Shown piece after piece: positions 8,572 to 16,840 of a stretch of 19,749 bases of DNA. Each line of letters begins with the position of its first letter. Position 1 is the first letter of the stretch. The position numbers and the translations under genes were made by a program. The notes under the pieces are model-generated. The model made no database searches and was not told the DNA's origin. It saw nothing but the letters and a program-made list of their open reading frames with translations. This DNA is from Flavobacteriaceae bacterium (GTDB lineage Bacteria > Bacteroidota > Bacteroidia > Flavobacteriales > Flavobacteriaceae), in assembly GCA_018608735.1 (NCBI GenBank), contig JABAYZ010000291.1:1-19749 (forward strand), given 5' to 3'.

Positions 8572-10788
8572 TTAAAACCTAAAGTTTAAACCTCCGTAGA
8601 TCCCAAAAGGATGTCCAGGGCGTAAGCCAGCAGGCACTTTAGCAACCGCATAGGTTTCATCTAAAACATTAATGATTTTTGCCGATAAACTAAGTGTTTT
8701 TGTAACATGGTATTTTCCTACAAAATCGATGATAAAGTTGGATGTGATGCCATTAGTAGCGTTCACTGCATCTGCACTTGCCTCGGTTTTAAAAGCACCA
8801 TTCAAACGTCCACTAAAGTTAAGCTCAAACTTCGCATGCTCCAAAGATATAGAAGTATTAAATTGATGTTTAGCAATGTATGGTAACTCGTCACCACTTT
8901 GAACTTCACCCCACAAACTGTCATCACTTCCAAAACTGTTTAAAAACTCAGTATCAGTAAAGGTGTATCCAAAACTGATAGGCAGTGCATAAGAAGCATT
9001 GTTTTCGAGTAGGTTGTAGTTTAAAAGTAATTCAATTCCTTTTACGCTAACTTCTCCAGCATTAAATTGATCTAATGAGCCTGTACCTCCAGAAGCCGCC
9101 AAATCACTTCCTAACAAGTTGCTATAGTCGTTGTAAAATCCAACGACCTCTCCGCGCAATCCTTTAAAATTGAATCGGGATCCTAACTCGTAATTCACAC
9201 TTTCTTCAGATTCTTGTCCAACCGTATTTCCAGGAGGTGAAAAGCCTTTATGAACTCCACCAAAAATAGAGGTCATGCTATTAAATTTATAATTGAATCC
9301 TATGCCAGGAATAAAAATAGCAACTTTATTTTCTCTAGAGGATATATCACTTCCTGTTCTGCTAAGGTCAGCAGTTCCAAAGTTATCTCTTTCCAATACG
9401 ATATTTTCATAGCGTACACCAGGAGTTATGGTAATGTTATTGAATTTTAATTTATATAAAACAGAGCCTGCAAACGCGGTAGCTTTACTGATGCGGTTGG
9501 CATCACTACCTGGAGCTCCTGCTGAAGTTAAATTCAATTGCCCATCCGTAATACTGTAGCCATCTTTCCACTGAAAACGATCTTCATCATCATAATGATA
9601 ACGCAATCCAATTTCAACATCATGAAATACATTACCACTGAGCCAATGAAAGTCCAGCTTAGTTTGAACCCCTTTTGATAAATAACTTCGGTTGTTAGCT
9701 TTTAGAATTAATGCATTTATACCAGAATCCGAAGTGCCATTAATAATATCCAAGTAGTTAGGATAATCTTGAGGCGCCTCAAGTATTTTGGAAATCCCCT
9801 CTTTAGTGCCACCAAAAACCACGTCGTCTAGCTTATACCAATTTCGCGAAAAATCGTTATAATACGCGTTACTCGTAACTCTTAAAAATTTAGCTACATC
9901 TATTTTATGAGTAACCATAAATTGAAGATGATCATTTGTCATTTTATCTTTTTGGGATGCTGCATAGCGATCGAAGGGATTGGCTTTAAAATCAGCAGCA
10001 GTTAAGCCAAGATAGGTTTCATTAGAAGTTTCATCCGAATATTGAAGTTTAAATTCAAGAGACTGATTAAATTTTGTATCCTGTTTATTTTGAAATCGAA
10101 GTTTAGCTACAACATCATTTTTATCAAAACCTGTATTGTCGCCATTTGGAAGGTATTTAAAACCATCCGAGTTGTTATTTAGATATTCCACAGAATATCC
10201 AATATTGGTTTTAGAGTCACCAATTTTTAAATGCGTTTGTCCCGTATTAAAACTTCCGTAGCTCGTTTGGATACTTCCCTGAAAACGGTTTGGTATTTGG
10301 GTACTTACCAAATTAATAGCACCACCCGTGGTAAATGGACCATACTGTATTTGACTACTTCCTTTTAAAATTTCAACAGCTTGCATTCTGGCAACAGAGG
10401 GGAAGTAATAGGCTGCTGGCGCACTATATGGAGCTGGCGCAATAAGTACACCATCTTCCATGATAGATATTTTTGCACTCCGTTCTGGAGACGTTCCACG
10501 TAGACTGATGTTTGGACGCAATCCATAGCCATCTTCTTCGTATATGTTTACACCAGGTACTGCTCTTAAAACTCTATTGATATCTGAGTAAGAGAATTTT
10601 TCTAATTCTTCTGGTGAAAGATAAAATGAGGATCCTGTTTTGTTTTTAGCTTCGTATTTACTGCCAAAAATGACTTTGGAGTCAATAAAAACAGGCTCCA
10701 GTTTTTGAATTGAATCCATAGGTTTGGTGGATTCCTGGGCATTTAGTATGCCAATTCCGAATAACGTTATTTTTATTAAATTATTCAT
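8572..10788 (-). CDS. TonB-dependent outer-membrane receptor, FecA-like
   Basis: A 738-residue outer-membrane receptor for energised uptake, probably of a ferric chelate such as ferric citrate (inferred from class similarity; ligand not proven). It has a signal peptide ending near Ala17 (GIGILNAQ) and a short linker with a possible TonB box around residues 30-40. A plug domain of about residues 50-170 contains RAVPGVNIYEEDGYGLRPN, SLRGTSPERSAKI and EILKGSSQIQYGPFTTGGAI. A 22-strand-type barrel follows, ending in Phe (GGLNFRF). The plug motifs resemble bacterial FecA receptors. Only about 35 residues separate the signal peptide from the plug, so there is no N-terminal signalling (STN) domain or carboxypeptidase-like domain. 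No sigma/anti-sigma pair or periplasmic transporter is adjacent. Transcribed alone from a strong consensus promoter, divergent from guaB. Confidence 0.9.
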   Translation of the reverse strand: MNNLIKITLFGIGILNAQESTKPMDSIQKLEPVFIDSKVIFGSKYEAKNKTGSSFYLSPEELEKFSYSDINRVLRAVPGVNIYEEDGYGLRPNISLRGTSPERSAKISIMEDGVLIAPAPYSAPAAYYFPSVARMQAVEILKGSSQIQYGPFTTGGAINLVSTQIPNRFQGSIQTSYGSFNTGQTHLKIGDSKTNIGYSVEYLNNNSDGFKYLPNGDNTGFDKNDVVAKLRFQNKQDTKFNQSLEFKLQYSDETSNETYLGLTAADFKANPFDRYAASQKDKMTNDHLQFMVTHKIDVAKFLRVTSNAYYNDFSRNWYKLDDVVFGGTKEGISKILEAPQDYPNYLDIINGTSDSGINALILKANNRSYLSKGVQTKLDFHWLSGNVFHDVEIGLRYHYDDEDRFQWKDGYSITDGQLNLTSAGAPGSDANRISKATAFAGSVLYKLKFNNITITPGVRYENIVLERDNFGTADLSRTGSDISSRENKVAIFIPGIGFNYKFNSMTSIFGGVHKGFSPPGNTVGQESEESVNYELGSRFNFKGLRGEVVGFYNDYSNLLGSDLAASGGTGSLDQFNAGEVSVKGIELLLNYNLLENNASYALPISFGYTFTDTEFLNSFGSDDSLWGEVQSGDELPYIAKHQFNTSISLEHAKFELNFSGRLNGAFKTEASADAVNATNGITSNFIIDFVGKYHVTKTLSLSAKIINVLDETYAVAKVPAGLRPGHPFGIYGGLNFRF

Positions 10789-10828
10789 TTATTTAGACTG
10801 ATTAAAAATAATACTTAATTTTCAGCCG

Positions 10829-10859
10829 CAAAGTTACAAATGAATTTTACATTCACAAA
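10829..10859 (-). promoter_or_regulatory. Consensus Bacteroidota promoter for the TonB-dependent receptor
   Basis: On the minus strand, TTTG (10859-10856) and TAACTTTG (10836-10829) are separated by exactly 19 bases. This is a full match to the Bacteroidota housekeeping consensus TTTG-N19-TAnnTTTG. It lies 41 bases upstream of the receptor start codon, giving a leader of about 30-35 bases. No clear Fur-like palindrome was recognised over it. Confidence 0.72.
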
Positions 10860-10890
10860 GCTTATTTAGAATAAATAAAAATAAAAATTT

Positions 10891-10977
10891 AAAGCACTGT
10901 ATTTGAGTTAATTAATTTTTTAAAATAGTTGGTTTAATCAAAAATAATTCCATAAAAGCACTGATTTAAGTTTAATT
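10891..10977. repeat. Imperfect direct repeat in the receptor/guaB intergenic region
   Basis: AAAGCACTGTATTTGAGTTA (10891-10910) is echoed by AAAGCACTGATTTAAGTTTA (10955-10974), offset by 64 bases. The first nine bases are identical and the following part matches with one gap and single changes. The surrounding 284-base non-coding region (10789-11072) is very AT-rich and otherwise holds only the two outward-facing promoters. The repeat could be a pair of regulator sites or a chance duplication. Confidence 0.45.
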
Positions 10978-11041
10978 CTAAGTTAATTTAGAGTTTTTGA
11001 TAAATAATAGAACATTATGCCTTAATGAAGTAAAAAAATCT

Positions 11042-11049
11042 TAAATTTG
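11042..11049 (+). promoter_or_regulatory. Probable -7 element of the guaB promoter
   Basis: TAAATTTG at 11042-11049 matches TAnnTTTG exactly and sits 23 bases before the guaB start codon, which would leave a short leader. No TTG is at the expected -33 distance, so the promoter may be weak or regulated. Confidence 0.5.
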
Positions 11050-11072
11050 CATGCAATTATAAGCTATTTGCT

Positions 11073-12545
11073 ATGAATGCACATCTATCCAAAATTGTCG
11101 GCGAAGGTCTTACTTACGACGACGTCCTTTTAATTCCAGCATATTCTGAGATTTTACCTCGTGAAGTGAGTATTAAATCAAAATTCACTAAAAACATTAC
11201 GTTGAATGTTCCAATTATTTCGGCTGCAATGGACACAGTGACCGAAAGTAAAATGGCTATTGCCATGGCGCGAGAGGGTGGAATTGGCGTGTTACACAAA
11301 AACATGTCTATTGAACAACAAGCCATTAAAGTCAGGAAAGTAAAACGTGCCGAAAGCGGTATGATTATCGATCCAGTGACATTGCCATTAGATGCGACGG
11401 TTAGAGATGCCCAAATGAGCATGAAAGAACACAGCATCGGAGGGATTCCTATTATAGACAAAGACGGCTATCTCAAAGGAATTGTTACGAATAGAGACTT
11501 GAGATTTGAAAAAGAAAGCAATCGTCCCATTACAGAAATCATGACCACTGAAGACTTGGTTACCACTTCGGAAGGGACTTCACTTCAACAAGCTGAGGTT
11601 ATACTTCAAAAGAAAAAAATTGAAAAATTGCCAGTTGTTGATGCTAGCTTTAAACTCGTTGGTCTAATTACCTTCAGAGATATTACAAAATTAACACAAA
11701 AACCAATTTCTAATAAGGATAGCTATGGCAGACTCAGAGTTGCCGCAGCAATAGGGGTCACACAAGATGCCGTTGAACGTACAGCAGCTTTAGTGAAATC
11801 TGGAGTCGATGCCGTTATTATAGATACTGCTCATGGTCATACCAAAGGCGTGGTTAGTGTTCTAAAATCCATTAAATCAAAATTCCCAGACCTCGATGTA
11901 GTTGTAGGGAACATTGCTACTGCAGAAGCCGCAAAATATTTAGCAGAAGCTGGTGCTGATGCTGTAAAAGTTGGAATTGGTCCTGGCTCTATTTGTACAA
12001 CACGTGTTGTTGCAGGTGTTGGATTTCCACAATTTTCAGCCGTACTGGAAGTTGCTGCTGCACTTAAAGGATCAGGAGTTCCCGTCATTGCAGATGGAGG
12101 CATAAGATACACAGGAGATATCCCAAAAGCAATTGCTGCTGGAGCCGACTGTGTTATGCTAGGGTCGTTATTAGCTGGAACCAAAGAATCTCCGGGAGAG
12201 ACCATCATATACGAGGGTCGTAAATTCAAGTCCTATAGAGGAATGGGATCTGTAGAAGCGATGAAAGAGGGGAGTAAAGATCGGTATTTTCAAGATGTTG
12301 AAGATGATATCAAAAAACTTGTTCCCGAAGGCATCGTTGGACGTGTACCTTACAAAGGAGACCTTTACGAAAGTGTTCACCAATTTATTGGAGGACTCCG
12401 TGCTGGGATGGGCTATTGTGGCGCTAAAGATATCCAAACGCTTAAAGACACTGGCCGTTTTGTGAAAATCACCTCATCTGGAATTAGCGAAAGTCATCCG
12501 CACAACGTGATGATCACCAAAGAAGCCCCTAATTATTCCAGATAA
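11073..12545 (+). CDS. guaB: Inosine-5'-monophosphate dehydrogenase
   Basis: Cytoplasmic enzyme that oxidises IMP to XMP with NAD+, the rate-limiting step to GMP. At 490 residues it has the full bacterial length. The barrel starts with GLTYDDVLLIPAYSE (residues 12-26) and is interrupted by a tandem CBS pair (about 98-216, for example SIGGIPIIDKDGYLKGIVTN). It resumes with IIDTAHGH, then the catalytic loop GIGPGSICTTRVVAGVG with nucleophile Cys308, the phosphate-binding IADGGIRYTGDI segment, and the flap region GRKFKSYRGMGSVEAM. All key motifs are intact. The ATG at 11073 follows a good -7 element. It is transcribed alone, with an 87-base gap before the prolyl isomerase cluster. Confidence 0.97.
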   Translation: MNAHLSKIVGEGLTYDDVLLIPAYSEILPREVSIKSKFTKNITLNVPIISAAMDTVTESKMAIAMAREGGIGVLHKNMSIEQQAIKVRKVKRAESGMIIDPVTLPLDATVRDAQMSMKEHSIGGIPIIDKDGYLKGIVTNRDLRFEKESNRPITEIMTTEDLVTTSEGTSLQQAEVILQKKKIEKLPVVDASFKLVGLITFRDITKLTQKPISNKDSYGRLRVAAAIGVTQDAVERTAALVKSGVDAVIIDTAHGHTKGVVSVLKSIKSKFPDLDVVVGNIATAEAAKYLAEAGADAVKVGIGPGSICTTRVVAGVGFPQFSAVLEVAAALKGSGVPVIADGGIRYTGDIPKAIAAGADCVMLGSLLAGTKESPGETIIYEGRKFKSYRGMGSVEAMKEGSKDRYFQDVEDDIKKLVPEGIVGRVPYKGDLYESVHQFIGGLRAGMGYCGAKDIQTLKDTGRFVKITSSGISESHPHNVMITKEAPNYSR

Positions 12546-12578
12546 TACTAAGTTTTATTTTTTAAGGCTTGAGAAACA

Positions 12579-12586
12579 TACATTTG
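12579..12586 (+). promoter_or_regulatory. Probable -7 element for the prolyl isomerase/MoxR cluster
   Basis: TACATTTG at 12579-12586 matches TAnnTTTG exactly, 46 bases before the ATG of the first isomerase gene. The -33 region is T-rich without a clear TTG. The A-run just before the ATG (12621-12629) fits the A-rich start regions usual in this phylum, which often lack a strong Shine-Dalgarno sequence. Confidence 0.45.
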
Positions 12587-12632
12587 TATTTTTCCTTTTA
12601 ATTATTATTTTTGTTTCAATAAAAAAAATAAC

Positions 12633-14573
12633 ATGAAAAAACCATTTCTTTTCTTAATCCTATCCTGCTTTTCGTTATCAGTATCAAATGCACAAATAAC
12701 CGAAAAAGACACATTGCTTACAATTTCAGGTGCCCCTATTTATGCTAGTGAATTTGTAAGAGTGTATAATAAAAATTTAAACCTTGTTCAAGACGATTCT
12801 CAAAAGGAAGTAGATTCATACTTAAAGTTGTTTGTCAATTATAAATTAAAATTGACTGAAGCGAAGGCCTTGCGCTATCATAAAGATCCAACGTATCTAA
12901 AAGAATTTAAATCGTATAAAGATCAATTAACGCAATCGTATATGACAGATAAAAATATTACGGAGGATTTAATTAGAGAGGCTTACGATCGAACAGAAAA
13001 TGAAGTAAAAGCTCAGCATATATTAGTTTTGATAGATGAGGAAGAAACGGATACGTTACAAGCGTATTCAAAAATTCAAACGTACAGAGAACGTTTTTTA
13101 AACGAAGACTTTGAATCTTTAAAAAAGGAGCTTCACAACGGGAAATCAATTTTTGTAGAAGATCTCGGTTATTTTTCTGCATTTAAAATGGTGTATAATT
13201 TTGAAACTGCGGCCTATTCAACAGAAGTAGGGCAAATTTCTGAACCCTTTAGAACACGATTTGGATTTCACGTTGTAAAAGTTTTAGATAAACGAAAGTC
13301 AAGAGGACAAGTGAGTGTTGCTCATATTATGATTGCAACTACGCAAAATGATACGACACTAGTAGCTAAAGATCGTATTCAGGAATTATATCGTTTACTC
13401 CAACAAGGCGACGATTTTGGAGCGCTCGCTAAAGAGTTTTCAGATGATAAAAGCTCTGCAATACGTGGTGGTGAGCTCAAACCATTTAAGTCGGGTCAAA
13501 TAAATTCGGAAATTTTTGAAAGTACGGCTTTTAGTTTAAGCCCCTCAAATCCGATATCAGAACCTATTCAAACTCAATTTGGATGGCATATTCTGAAATT
13601 CATTGCTAAAACGCCTGTAAAGTCCTTTGAAGAATTACAGCAAAACTTAGAAAACCAAGTTGGTAAAGATTCACGCTCTAAAATTGTAAAAGCAAAAATG
13701 TTGACGCAGCTCATAGAGGAGTATAAGCTTTCAAGTCAAATTTCTAATGTCGCAGTATTTGAATCCAATGTGTCCCTTAATTCAAAGAATGATGATTGGG
13801 AACTTGCCAAAAAATTTGATGTCAATACCCCCTTTCTAATCATCGGGTCTAAAACGTACACACATCAAGATTTTTTAAACCATTTGAACAAAAATAAAAA
13901 ATCGATCAATAAAAAATGGTCTACGACTGTCGTGGTTAAAAAACAGTACGCTTCCTTTTTGGAGCAATCCGTAATTCAGTACAAAAAAGAAAATTTAGAA
14001 AGTGAAAATCAAGAATTTGCTCATATTTTAAACGAATATAGAGAAGGCTTATTGTTGTTTGAATTGATGCAAGATAAAATTTGGGAAGGTGCAAAAAAGG
14101 ATTCACTAGGCTTACAAAAGTATTACAATGAAAACAAAGATAACTATACTTGGCCAGATCGAATTGAAGGTTCTGTAGCCCGATCGAGTAACTCAAAAAC
14201 AATTAAAAAAGTTCGAAAGTTGTGGGGCAAAAACACTTCTAATGCAGACATTAAAACGGCTCTAAATAAAATTGAGCAAAAGGTTATGTTTTCTAATGGT
14301 GAGTTTGAACTCGGACATCCTGCACTGCCTCAAGATATTGAATTGCAAACAGGTATTTCAAAAATAATTGAAGAAAACTCAAACTATTATATCATAAACG
14401 TGACCGCAGTAAACCCTGCCGCTCACAAAACATTTGAAGAAGCAAAAGGACAACTTATTGCCGATTATCAAACCGTTCTAGAATCTGATTGGATTAAAGA
14501 ATTACGGGATAAATATGAAGTTAATATTAATTCATCTGTACTTCAAAAAGTAAACACACTAATTTCTAATTAA
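12633..14573 (+). CDS. Periplasmic peptidylprolyl isomerase with two parvulin (PpiC) domains
   Basis: A 646-residue exported foldase/chaperone. A signal peptide (LFLILSCFSLSVSNAQ) is followed by a SurA_N/trigger-like helical region (residues about 30-125). Parvulin domain 1 runs about 127-225 (AQHILVLI, with His129, to FRTRFGFHVVKVLDKR). Parvulin domain 2 runs about 229-335 (VAHIMIA, with His231, RGGELKPFKSGQ, then TQFGWHILKFIAK). A long C-terminal region of about 310 residues follows, rich in Lys and Asn, with helical stretches and no clear parvulin motif. The length exceeds E. coli SurA (428 aa) and resembles PpiD-like or Bacteroidota-specific isomerases, but no transmembrane anchor is seen beyond the signal peptide. 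It heads a four-gene cluster and likely assists folding of outer-membrane or T9SS client proteins (inference). Confidence 0.88.
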   Translation: MKKPFLFLILSCFSLSVSNAQITEKDTLLTISGAPIYASEFVRVYNKNLNLVQDDSQKEVDSYLKLFVNYKLKLTEAKALRYHKDPTYLKEFKSYKDQLTQSYMTDKNITEDLIREAYDRTENEVKAQHILVLIDEEETDTLQAYSKIQTYRERFLNEDFESLKKELHNGKSIFVEDLGYFSAFKMVYNFETAAYSTEVGQISEPFRTRFGFHVVKVLDKRKSRGQVSVAHIMIATTQNDTTLVAKDRIQELYRLLQQGDDFGALAKEFSDDKSSAIRGGELKPFKSGQINSEIFESTAFSLSPSNPISEPIQTQFGWHILKFIAKTPVKSFEELQQNLENQVGKDSRSKIVKAKMLTQLIEEYKLSSQISNVAVFESNVSLNSKNDDWELAKKFDVNTPFLIIGSKTYTHQDFLNHLNKNKKSINKKWSTTVVVKKQYASFLEQSVIQYKKENLESENQEFAHILNEYREGLLLFELMQDKIWEGAKKDSLGLQKYYNENKDNYTWPDRIEGSVARSSNSKTIKKVRKLWGKNTSNADIKTALNKIEQKVMFSNGEFELGHPALPQDIELQTGISKIIEENSNYYIINVTAVNPAAHKTFEEAKGQLIADYQTVLESDWIKELRDKYEVNINSSVLQKVNTLISN

Positions 14574-14574
14574 T

Positions 14575-15429
14575 TTGAGTTATTTCAACGCCGTTCTAGT
14601 TCTCATTTTATTCACAGTTTGTGGGTGTAATTTATCAACAGTCACAACGAAAGAAAATCCTTTGGCTAGAGTAAACGATGCGTTTTTGTTTGAGGACGAT
14701 ATTGATTTTAGTTTTATCCAAGGGCAAACGAAGTCAGACAGTATTATTTATGTTCAAAATATTATCAATGATTGGGCTACCACTCAACTTCTTATTGACG
14801 GCGCAATTTTAAATTTAAATAAAGATACTCAAGAAGATTTTGAACAACTTGTTCAACAATATAAAAAAGACCTGTATACGTCTGCCTATATCGAAGCACT
14901 GGTAAAAAATAACTTAGACGATTCAGTTTCAAACCAAGAACTCGAAGCTGTTTATGAGAGTAATAAACAACTTTTTGTTTTAAAAGAAGACCTGTTGAAA
15001 CTGAGATATATCAATGTAAACGAAAGTTTATCCAACTTAGGCGAAGTAAAAAAACGATTTAAAAGGTTCAATATAGAAGATAAAACACGATTGGACTCTA
15101 TATCAATTCAATTCAACTCCTTTTATTTGAAAGATTCCATTTGGATAAAATCCGAACAGGTCATTTCTAAAATTAAACCCCTACAGTTGGGATTTAATAA
15201 AGTACTGTTAAAAAAACCTAATTTTATACAACTCAAAGATTCTTTAGGGTTATATTTGATCCAAATTAATGAAGTCTTAGAGCGTGGTAGTCAAGCTCCA
15301 ATGCAATATGTACTCCCAACTCTTAGACAAATAGTCATTAATAACCGAAAATTAAAAGTTGTCAAACAACTCAAAAGTGATATAGTCAATGATGCCATTA
15401 AAAATAAAAAATTTGAAATTTATAATTAA
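14575..15429 (+). CDS. SurA_N-like lipoprotein lacking a recognisable PPIase domain
   Basis: A 284-residue protein that begins one base after the previous stop, with a TTG start; no ATG occurs near the N-terminus. The segment VLVLILFTVCGCN looks like a lipoprotein signal with Cys18 as the likely lipid-modified residue, so the product is probably periplasmic and membrane-anchored. After a short linker, LARVNDAFLFEDDI resembles the start of SurA N-terminal domains, and a charged helical region follows (about 50-130). The rest has parvulin-like secondary structure (LKLRYINVNE, then LYLIQINEVLERG) but lacks the His-Ile-Leu and GG motifs of active parvulins. It is best read as a degenerate isomerase or scaffold/chaperone working with its two neighbours. 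Function is unproven. Confidence 0.75.
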   Translation: MSYFNAVLVLILFTVCGCNLSTVTTKENPLARVNDAFLFEDDIDFSFIQGQTKSDSIIYVQNIINDWATTQLLIDGAILNLNKDTQEDFEQLVQQYKKDLYTSAYIEALVKNNLDDSVSNQELEAVYESNKQLFVLKEDLLKLRYINVNESLSNLGEVKKRFKRFNIEDKTRLDSISIQFNSFYLKDSIWIKSEQVISKIKPLQLGFNKVLLKKPNFIQLKDSLGLYLIQINEVLERGSQAPMQYVLPTLRQIVINNRKLKVVKQLKSDIVNDAIKNKKFEIYN

Positions 15430-16837
15430 GTCTTACGTTTTAGGGTTTTGTTTTTTAACCACCCTTCCCTGTTTTTCACAAGAAATTATTGAAGATGTAG
15501 ATGTTAAGGTTGAATCCCCTAAAGCCGTTGATGTGGATTCTTTACAACGTGTAAAGCTAGATGGTGTTGCAGCAGTTATAGGCGATTTTGTAATCTTAGA
15601 TTCTGATATCGATAAACAATTTTTACAATTAGAAGCCGGAGGTATTTCTACGGATGATATTACGCGTTGTCAACTTTTTGGCAAACTTTTAGAAGATAAA
15701 CTTTATATCCATCACGCTATTCAAGATAGTATAGTAATCAATGATGCTGAGGTCAAGTCCTACGTAGATCAACAACTACAAGGATTTGCAGAGCAAATTG
15801 GGTCTATGGAAAAGCTGATTGCATACTACAAAAAATCGTCTGAAGAAGAGCTTAGAGATGAAATGTTTGAGTTGAACAAAAACGGTAAAATGGCATCAAT
15901 GATGCAGCAAGCTATTATTGAAGAAATCGAAGTGACTCCTGAAGAAGTGCGTCAGTTTTTTAATAAAATCCCCGAAGATGAACGTCCGTTGTTTGGAACT
16001 GAATTGCGTATAGCACAAATTGTTGTTATTCCAGAAACAACCAAAGAAGAAACAGATAAAGTCATTAATCGTTTGAATGAATTCCGAGCAGACGTTCTTG
16101 ATAATGGTGCAAGTTTTACAACCAAAGCCGTGTTGTATACCGAAGATCCTGGATCCAAACGTACAGGAGGAAAGTATACCTTAAATAGAAAACGCCCACA
16201 GATGGCCAAAGAATTTAGAGAGGTAGCATTTTCATTACAAGAAGGTGAAGTGTCTAAACCTTTCAAGACAGATTTTGGATATCATATCATTCAGTTAGAA
16301 AAAATTAGAGGTCAAGAATATGATGTTCGTCATATTTTATTAAGACCAAAATTAACTAAAGAAGCTATCGAAAACGCAAAAGAAAAACTTGAAAAAGTAA
16401 GACAAAGTATTGTTGATGGCGAAATTACCTTTGCTGATGCTGCCAGAGAAGCGAGTGACGAAAAAGAAACTAAATATGATGGTGGTCAACTTCGAAATCC
16501 CGAAACTCAAGATTATAGTTTTGAACTCACGAAAATGGATCCTGAGTTTTATGCTCAAATTCAAAACCTAAAAGATAACGACATCAGTCCTGTAATAAAG
16601 GACGAAGATCGAATTAATCCTATTAAATTTAAAATTGTAACGGTCACAGAACGTGTTGATGAGCATGAAGCTACTTTTGCTCAGGATTATCTAAAAATTA
16701 AAGCTCTTTCACTTCAAGAAAAACAATTGAATGCAATTGAAAAGTGGCAAGAAGAAAAAATAATCGATACGTACATTAAAATTAATGGCGAATTACGTAG
16801 CTGTGATTTTAATAGTAACTGGTTTAAAATCAATTAA
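15389..16837 (+). CDS. surA: SurA-like periplasmic chaperone / peptidylprolyl isomerase
   Basis: Up to 482 residues with a signal peptide ending near CFSQE. ATG 15389 overlaps the upstream gene by 41 bases. ATG 15392 or TTG 15413 (starting MKFIIKSYVLGF, overlap 17 bases) are real alternatives, and the TTG start gives a more standard signal peptide. A SurA_N domain follows (VAAVIGDFVILDSDID, about residues 59-74, to about 190). Two parvulin domains come next: the first (about 203-308) ends KTDFGYHIIQLEK, and the second (about 312-422) opens with RHILLRP, carrying His315. In the first domain the usual His is Gln (RIAQIVV, Gln210), suggesting it binds rather than isomerises, much as E. coli SurA has one inactive parvulin domain. 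The role is escorting unfolded outer-membrane proteins to the BAM machinery (family knowledge). Confidence 0.87.
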   Translation: MMPLKIKNLKFIIKSYVLGFCFLTTLPCFSQEIIEDVDVKVESPKAVDVDSLQRVKLDGVAAVIGDFVILDSDIDKQFLQLEAGGISTDDITRCQLFGKLLEDKLYIHHAIQDSIVINDAEVKSYVDQQLQGFAEQIGSMEKLIAYYKKSSEEELRDEMFELNKNGKMASMMQQAIIEEIEVTPEEVRQFFNKIPEDERPLFGTELRIAQIVVIPETTKEETDKVINRLNEFRADVLDNGASFTTKAVLYTEDPGSKRTGGKYTLNRKRPQMAKEFREVAFSLQEGEVSKPFKTDFGYHIIQLEKIRGQEYDVRHILLRPKLTKEAIENAKEKLEKVRQSIVDGEITFADAAREASDEKETKYDGGQLRNPETQDYSFELTKMDPEFYAQIQNLKDNDISPVIKDEDRINPIKFKIVTVTERVDEHEATFAQDYLKIKALSLQEKQLNAIEKWQEEKIIDTYIKINGELRSCDFNSNWFKIN

Positions 16838-16840
16838 GCC

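Noticed and set aside
11114..12437. Minus-strand open frames inside guaB
   Set aside because: guaB is fully supported by catalytic and CBS motifs; the opposite-strand frames show no family features or promoters.
12546..12632. A riboswitch or structured leader between guaB and the isomerase cluster
   Set aside because: The 87 bases are almost entirely A/T runs with no stable pairing; only a -7 element is supportable.
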